Positions 9,501-10,726 of a stretch of 10,726 bases of DNA are shown piece by piece. This DNA comes from Phoronis ovalis (lineage: Eukaryota > Phoronida > Phoronidae). The notes under the pieces were generated by a model that searched no databases, had not been told where the DNA came from, and saw nothing but the letters and a program-made list of their open reading frames with translations. Made by a program: the position numbers and the translations under genes. Position 1 is the stretch's first letter; the number at the start of each line of letters is the position of its first letter. The DNA lies in contig JAOXYB010060657.1 in the NCBI GenBank assembly GCA_028565635.1, positions 1 through 10,726 of the forward strand, given 5' to 3'.

Positions 9501-9736
9501 GTTTTAACTGAGTGGGGGAGCTTAGGCATAAATACCCTTGCACATAAAATTTCTATTCTGTTTCAACTTTCATGAAAATAGCGAGAAATAATGCATTCTG
9601 TTTAAAATTTTAAAGCAGTCTGTTGGAGCAAAAACTTGAGCGGGGTCTGTCTACCCTAAAATTGCCAGTGCAGAACATCATAGTCACTTAATTACTGAAC
9701 CTTTGAAGTCTTTGTTGGGATTTCAGCATCAGCCAT
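384..9736 (-). CDS. GCC2: GCC2/GCC185-like GRIP golgin, 13 exons, C-terminus outside window
   Basis: This is a spliced gene read right to left. Thirteen exons join into one open frame of 1454 codons plus one base, starting MADAEIPTKTSK. Nearly all of it is Glu/Lys/Leu/Gln-rich heptad repeat, so a long parallel coiled coil is expected. Three blocks match human GCC2 in order, from memory: LDTLAKEDLVKYVKKQ (residues 13-28; human LETLPKEDLIKFAKKQ), QLAIKAKKELAE in exon 8 (human LVAVKAKKEL), and MMDLEMADYER in exon 13 (human LMNMEIADYER). In the known family the protein sits on trans-Golgi membranes through a C-terminal GRIP domain that binds Arl1, and it tethers endosome-derived carriers. That C-terminal region (about 250-300 residues in human) is not in the window. 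There is no signal peptide or membrane segment, as expected for a peripheral golgin. Myosin-tail, CENP-type and EEA1-type proteins are alternatives on composition alone, but the matching end blocks argue for GCC2. Confidence 0.88.
547..973 (-). other. Intron 12 of GCC2 (427 bp)
   Basis: AT-rich intron between AAG|GTAAAT and GTTGAACAG|AAAGTC. Nothing else is recognisable in it. Confidence 0.75.
974..1099 (-). CDS. GCC2: GCC2 exon 12 (126 nt, six heptads)
   Basis: Phase 0 at both ends. It encodes LLDKISTFEDEIEKIKAKHA and then SDVKKIELQLDNTKKELQTALK. The 42 codons are exactly six heptads. The acceptor TTTCTTTTCAG and donor AAG|GTAAAT are both good. It corresponds to human GCC2 ELEELQVQLQKQKKQLQKTM, just before the EIADYER block. 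Confidence 0.86.
1100..1454 (-). other. Intron 11 of GCC2 (355 bp)
   Basis: AT-rich intron from GTACAG to TTTCTTTTCAG. The plus-strand frame at 1333-1524 overlaps exon 11 in antisense and is not supported as a gene. Confidence 0.75.
1455..1562 (-). CDS. GCC2: GCC2 exon 11 (108 nt)
   Basis: Phase 0 at both ends. It encodes VLESELTNVQDKLQMSQSEK and then CSLKLQQEHLEQENLK, 36 codons of coiled coil. The acceptor is CTACACAG|GTACTG and the donor is AAG|GTACAG. Human GCC2 has LLEVQILEVQRAKAM in the corresponding stretch, a loose match. Confidence 0.82.
1563..2060 (-). other. Intron 10 of GCC2 (498 bp)
   Basis: AT-rich intron from GTATCT to TCTACACAG. The frame at 1721-1918 on the minus strand has no heptads or recognised motif. 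I see nothing else. Confidence 0.75.
2061..2249 (-). CDS. GCC2: GCC2 exon 10 (189 nt, nine heptads)
   Basis: Phase 0 at both ends. It begins MLQMECNKLQDMLEAEKCKV, and the M is an internal residue rather than a start. It ends EKQIEELLCNKK before AAG|GTATCT. Exons 9 and 10 join as YK-MLQMECNKLQDMLEAEK, comparable with human YKNLLLEYEKQSEQLDVEK. The 63 codons are exactly nine heptads. Confidence 0.87.
2250..2908 (-). other. Intron 9 of GCC2 (659 bp, longest in the window)
   Basis: AT-rich, from GTATGT to TTTCTCCTAG. The minus-strand open frame at 2339-2641 is rich in Phe, Ile, His and Tyr, as AT-rich noncoding DNA gives by chance. A possible splice-like site near 2758 (CTTAAAGATTTG|GTATGT) is not needed, because exons 9 and 10 join as in human GCC2. 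Confidence 0.75.
2909..3040 (-). CDS. GCC2: GCC2 exon 9 (132 nt)
   Basis: Phase 0 at both ends, and the same length as exon 8, separated by a 295-bp intron with no other feature. It encodes VAAVKEELKTMSAERDEL, then MTKLSDVNKLSQ, a polar stretch (STDSNTSQQ) and FDNYK. Human GCC2 has TQTVKEELESLRSEKDQL and later SYK here. The donor AAG|GTATGT is strong. Confidence 0.87.
3336..3467 (-). CDS. GCC2: GCC2 exon 8 (132 nt, KAKKEL block)
   Basis: Phase 0 at both ends. It encodes SSANPEGENINNLEQKL and then KEAEDKSNKFKQLAIKAKKE followed by LAEVNKK. The stretch QLAIKAKKEL matches human GCC2 LVAVKAKKEL, and the polar non-helical start (SSANPEG) corresponds to the linker before it. This is a good family anchor on the C-terminal side of the giant exon. 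The donor is AAG|GTAGCT. Confidence 0.88.
3468..3840 (-). other. Intron 7 of GCC2 (373 bp)
   Basis: AT-rich intron from GTAATT to TTTTGTTGTAG. No other feature is visible in it. Confidence 0.8.
3841..6741 (-). CDS. GCC2: GCC2 exon 7: giant 2901-nt rod exon
   Basis: One uninterrupted exon of 967 codons (residues 205-1171) begins REKSTFDNAF after TTTTCAG and ends AQEIQQ before CAG|GTAATT, phase 0 on both sides. It makes up two thirds of the recovered protein. Human GCC2 also has one very large central exon, as I recall. The sequence is heptad-rich throughout. Breaks in the helix are visible at TGGVP (residues 534-538) and at GASSSSSD (924-931), which are candidate hinges. Residues 403-444 are a tandem pair of 21-residue units. 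Plus-strand frames inside the exon are antisense shadows with Ser/Phe-rich composition. Frames that continue past either exon end read into introns. Confidence 0.93.
6022..6147 (-). repeat. 63-bp coding tandem duplication in exon 7
   Basis: Two adjacent 63-nt units lie at 6147-6085 and 6084-6022. They encode CEVKEKELAELKAQHEQSIV plus V, and CEEKENELTEVKYQHEQSMV plus K. Fourteen of 21 residues are identical, and long runs of DNA identity remain, for example around 6031 and 6094. The unit is exactly three heptads long, so the duplication kept both reading frame and coiled-coil register. Confidence 0.85.
6742..7111 (-). other. Intron 6 of GCC2 (370 bp)
   Basis: AT-rich intron from GTACTT to TTGTTTTCAG. 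The open frame of the following exon runs a short way into it without a stop (to about 6825), but the added residues are hydrophobic and unlike the rod. Splicing at 6741 is therefore preferred over an internal start. Confidence 0.8.
7112..7282 (-). CDS. GCC2: GCC2 exon 6 (171 nt)
   Basis: Phase 0 at both ends. It encodes DWKEQVDLLTVARDEALKSL, passes through TAEQLSQSQNIELSL, and ends IEQLQSQME before GAG|GTACTT. The 57 codons are all compatible with coiled coil. Confidence 0.85.
7283..7683 (-). other. Intron 5 of GCC2 (401 bp)
   Basis: AT-rich intron with a weak GTTTTT donor and a CACTGTAG acceptor. The minus-strand open frame at 7473-7661 is Cys/Tyr-rich and lacks heptads. I consider it chance. 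Confidence 0.75.
7684..7788 (-). CDS. GCC2: GCC2 exon 5 (105 nt, five heptads)
   Basis: Phase 0 at both ends. It encodes ELEEQIECLQMKNETL and ends QSKLLQENK. The 35 codons are exactly five heptads. The donor AAG|GTTTTT is poor at +3 to +6, which makes this the exon in the rod whose inclusion most obviously depends on other splicing signals. Confidence 0.82.
7789..8132 (-). other. Intron 4 of GCC2 (344 bp)
   Basis: AT-rich, between AAG|GTAAAG and GGCTAG|GAATTG. Two TGATCATGA/TTGATCATAG-like palindromic words occur near 7860 and 7890. I see nothing coding. Confidence 0.75.
8133..8279 (-). CDS. GCC2: GCC2 exon 4 (147 nt, seven heptads)
   Basis: Phase 0 at both ends. It encodes SSRDDCASVQAEKEELLQAY and then a further coiled-coil stretch ending RRNK, with AAG|GTAAAG as donor. 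The 49 codons are exactly seven heptads. The composition (E, Q, K, A, L) fits the same rod as its neighbours. Confidence 0.85.
8280..8633 (-). other. Intron 3 of GCC2 (354 bp)
   Basis: AT-rich intron between GAG|GTATAT and TTTTTTAAG|TCATCC. The minus-strand open frame at 8408-8596 has hydrophobic, AT-driven composition and no coiled-coil character, so I do not treat it as coding. Confidence 0.75.
8634..8701 (-). CDS. GCC2: GCC2 exon 3
   Basis: The exon completes a split Glu codon and encodes LSKQVEDLQSQRKADL and then TEEKME, ending in phase 0 at GAG|GTATAT. It starts the coiled coil directly after the conserved N-terminal block. The 68 nt give 22 codons plus the two completing bases, so the frame is kept across both junctions. 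Confidence 0.82.
8702..9099 (-). other. Intron 2 of GCC2 (398 bp)
   Basis: AT-rich sequence with a GTAAAT donor and an ATTTCAG acceptor. It is the only phase 1 intron wholly inside the window. Nothing else is recognisable in it. Confidence 0.8.
9100..9184 (-). CDS. GCC2: GCC2 exon 2: conserved N-terminal golgin block
   Basis: The acceptor TTTTACAG is followed by LDTLAKEDLVKYVKKQ and then TVLLQKSKAKCE. The exon ends in phase 1 at GAAG|GTAAAT. This is the strongest family signature in the window: human GCC2 has LETLPKEDLIKFAKKQ followed by MMLIQKAKSRCTE at the same place. The block lies at the membrane-distal N-terminus, the end golgins project into the cytoplasm. The E that completes the split codon continues into exon 3 as ELSKQVEDL, comparable with human ELEKEIEEL. 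Confidence 0.92.
9185..9700 (-). other. Intron 1 of GCC2 (516 bp)
   Basis: AT-rich, with a GTTCAG donor and a TTTTACAG acceptor. It contains palindromic TACATGTA-type motifs near 9264 and 9471. I see no conserved coding block, RNA gene or intact element in it. Confidence 0.7.
9701..9736 (-). CDS. GCC2: GCC2 coding exon 1 (start codon, 12 codons)
   Basis: Read on the minus strand, this encodes MADAEIPTKTSK and then a GT donor (AAG|GTTCAG) in phase 0. Joining it to exon 2 gives KTSK-LDTLAKED, the same arrangement as human KSK-LETLPKED, where the short first exon also ends just before this block as I recall. The ATG has A at -3 and G at +4, a good Kozak context. The upstream frame has no other ATG before a stop at 9845-9847. 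The human N-terminal extension is longer (about 21 residues). The exon is tiny and the donor is not ideal, so transcript evidence would settle it. Confidence 0.75.
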
Positions 9737-10079
9737 ACTTCTAATCCTGTTTGCTATTAACTTCCTACAGTGGCTTAAAATGCCTGATGCCAGGTATAAA
9801 TCCCTAAAACCAAGATAGTCGAGATTAATATAATACACTACACACTACACACTACACTACCTTTTAACATTGGCAAAAATATACAAGGGGAGTAATAAGA
9901 TTAACAAGAATCGACACAGATGGCCCCCAAACAACTTTAAAATACTTTCAAGGTACACCTTTCTTAGCCCCTGCATAGATTAAAGTCTATCCTGGTGTCT
10001 ACCAGTTGGAAGTGGAATTCATATTACGATAGGCTGTGTGTATACAACATCATCTAGCCCTGGCCCTACTATGGATTCA
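9737..10079 (-). other. Likely GCC2 5' UTR/promoter region, no clear elements
   Basis: This is noncoding sequence upstream of the start codon. On the gene strand it has an in-frame stop at 9845-9847 and no upstream in-frame ATG after it. I see no CpG-rich core or confident TATA element on the minus strand. The transcription start and any 5' noncoding exon cannot be placed from sequence alone. Confidence 0.4.
9834..9860. repeat. Short tandem repeat of a CACACTA-like 7-mer
   Basis: The segment TACACTA, CACACTA, CACACTA, CACTAC is about three and a half copies of a 7-base unit. It lies roughly 100 bp upstream of the proposed GCC2 start codon, in the 5' UTR or promoter area. Confidence 0.8.
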
Positions 10080-10258
10080 TGCATATGGCGGAGCCATATG
10101 GGTATCTCCATGGGTAGGGTCATGGCTCTCCTTGGTGTTAAACTCTGTTGCAGTTTTTCAACCAAGCTTTAGCTCTTAGAAAAAACAATTTTAGTTGTCC
10201 AGAACAGGTTTTAACACATAGAGAGCCATGACCCTATACCACCATGTATAGACATATA
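10080..10258. repeat. Foldback (inverted-repeat) segment, possible MITE-like element
   Basis: The 16-base word TAGGGTCATGGCTCTC at 10115-10130 is exactly complementary to 10221-10236. Pairing continues imperfectly inward (GTGTTAAA..CTGTT on both arms, to about 10147 and 10203) and outward (through CATG and ATA words to about 10080 and 10258). A separate perfect 8-base palindrome, CATATGGC and GCCATATG around a 3-base spacer, sits at 10082-10100. The structure could be a decayed foldback or MITE. No target-site duplication was established. Confidence 0.5.
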
Positions 10259-10273
10259 TAAAAATTAGAAAAA

Positions 10274-10665
10274 CATGATGATGAAAACAAAGCAATTGGA
10301 CTGGACAACATTTAAGTCCAAAGAATCTCAGGGAATGCTCAGAATCTATATCCAGATCTTTGTATTTGATTTTTAGAAAATCTCTTGATTTTGGAATTCT
10401 ACCTGACTAGAAAAAAGTCAATATAATCCCAATAAACAAGAAAGGTTCAAAAACAACAGCAGAGAACTATCGATCAGTGAGTTTGTCATCTCAAGCATGT
10501 AAAATAATGGAGTCCTTAGTGAAAGATTTCAGGCTCAAACATATGGAAAGACTGGATCTGGCTTGTGACGAAGCAACTAAGAAAGCAATGAGTGCACTGA
10601 GATTAGTAAAACGATCATTCAAGTTTATCGATATAGAATCCGTTAAAGGACTGGTCAAAGTGCAG
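10274..10665 (+). mobile_element. Degenerate non-LTR retrotransposon (LINE) reverse-transcriptase relic
   Basis: Plus-strand translation gives NKAIGLDNI, then in another frame SPKNLRECSESISRSL, then SLDFGILPD, a TAG at 10408-10410, KKVNIIPINKKGSK, and ENYRSVSLSSQACKIMESLV. This is the N-terminal reverse-transcriptase pattern of LINEs (KA.G.D.I, SP..L.EC, PDWKK..I.PI.KKG, NYR.ISL.S..CK..E). The TAG replaces the usual Trp of DWKK. The frame shifts near 10312-10315. After LKHME the sequence goes straight to ATKKAMSALRLVKRSFKFID, which resembles the region after the catalytic palm, so the part holding the catalytic aspartates (the FADD-type box) is missing. The clade is uncertain (jockey/CR1-like). 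It cannot be active. Confidence 0.85.
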
Positions 10666-10694
10666 GTCATTTATATGTTTGACCTCGACAACTT

Positions 10695-10723
10695 CCAATA
10701 TGGCTGACTGGCGGCCATGTTGG
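10695..10723. repeat. Imperfect inverted repeat at the right edge
   Basis: CCAATATGGC at 10695-10704 and GCCATGTTGG at 10714-10723 are complementary at nine of ten positions around a 9-base spacer. The segment follows the loss of LINE similarity and has a higher GC content than its surroundings. It may be the edge of another element that continues outside the window. Confidence 0.5.
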
Positions 10724-10726
10724 TTC

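Noticed and set aside
384-9736. Identification as myosin tail, CENP-E/F, EEA1 or another golgin
   Set aside because: General heptad composition would allow these, but the N-terminal LDTLAKEDLVKYVKKQ and C-terminal EMADYER blocks in this order point to GCC2.
10477-10707. A small intact plus-strand gene of 76 codons
   Set aside because: Its content is two joined fragments of a LINE reverse transcriptase, and the apparent start is a GTG inside the conserved NYRSVSL motif.

Overview
The window is nuclear DNA from an animal. It is AT-rich, has spliceosomal introns with GT-AG borders, and carries a decayed non-LTR retrotransposon. The frequent TACATGTA-type palindromes and the retrotransposon style would suit a marine invertebrate, possibly a mollusc or other lophotrochozoan, but that placement is weak. 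No bacterial gene, rRNA, tRNA or CRISPR array was seen.

The main content is one gene on the minus strand, read from about 9736 down to 384. It can be assembled into 13 coding exons joined by consensus splice borders: 9701-9736, 9100-9184, 8634-8701, 8133-8279, 7684-7788, 7112-7282, 3841-6741, 3336-3467, 2909-3040, 2061-2249, 1455-1562, 974-1099 and 384-546. Together they give an open frame of 1454 codons plus one base. The product is almost entirely coiled coil. I identify it as the orthologue of GCC2 (GCC185), the trans-Golgi GRIP-domain tethering golgin. The evidence is an N-terminal block LDTLAKEDLVKYVKKQ, a KAKKELAE block, and a MxxxEMADYER block, each found in the same order as in human GCC2 as I remember it. 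The C-terminal part, including the GRIP domain that binds Arl1, must lie beyond the left edge (below base 1).

The exon layout is regular. After the exon 2/3 junction every intron in the window is phase 0 until the last one, and four short exons are exact multiples of 21 nt, which is one coiled-coil heptad. One 2901-nt exon encodes two thirds of the recovered protein and contains a 63-bp tandem duplication.

Upstream of the gene (9737-10726) lie a probable 5' UTR or promoter area, a short heptanucleotide tandem repeat, an inverted-repeat (foldback) segment at about 10080-10258, and a plus-strand LINE reverse-transcriptase relic at about 10274-10665. The relic has a stop codon, a frameshift and an internal deletion. 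I found no new multi-gene system here. The window is best described as an ordinary golgin gene with a TE-littered 5' flank.
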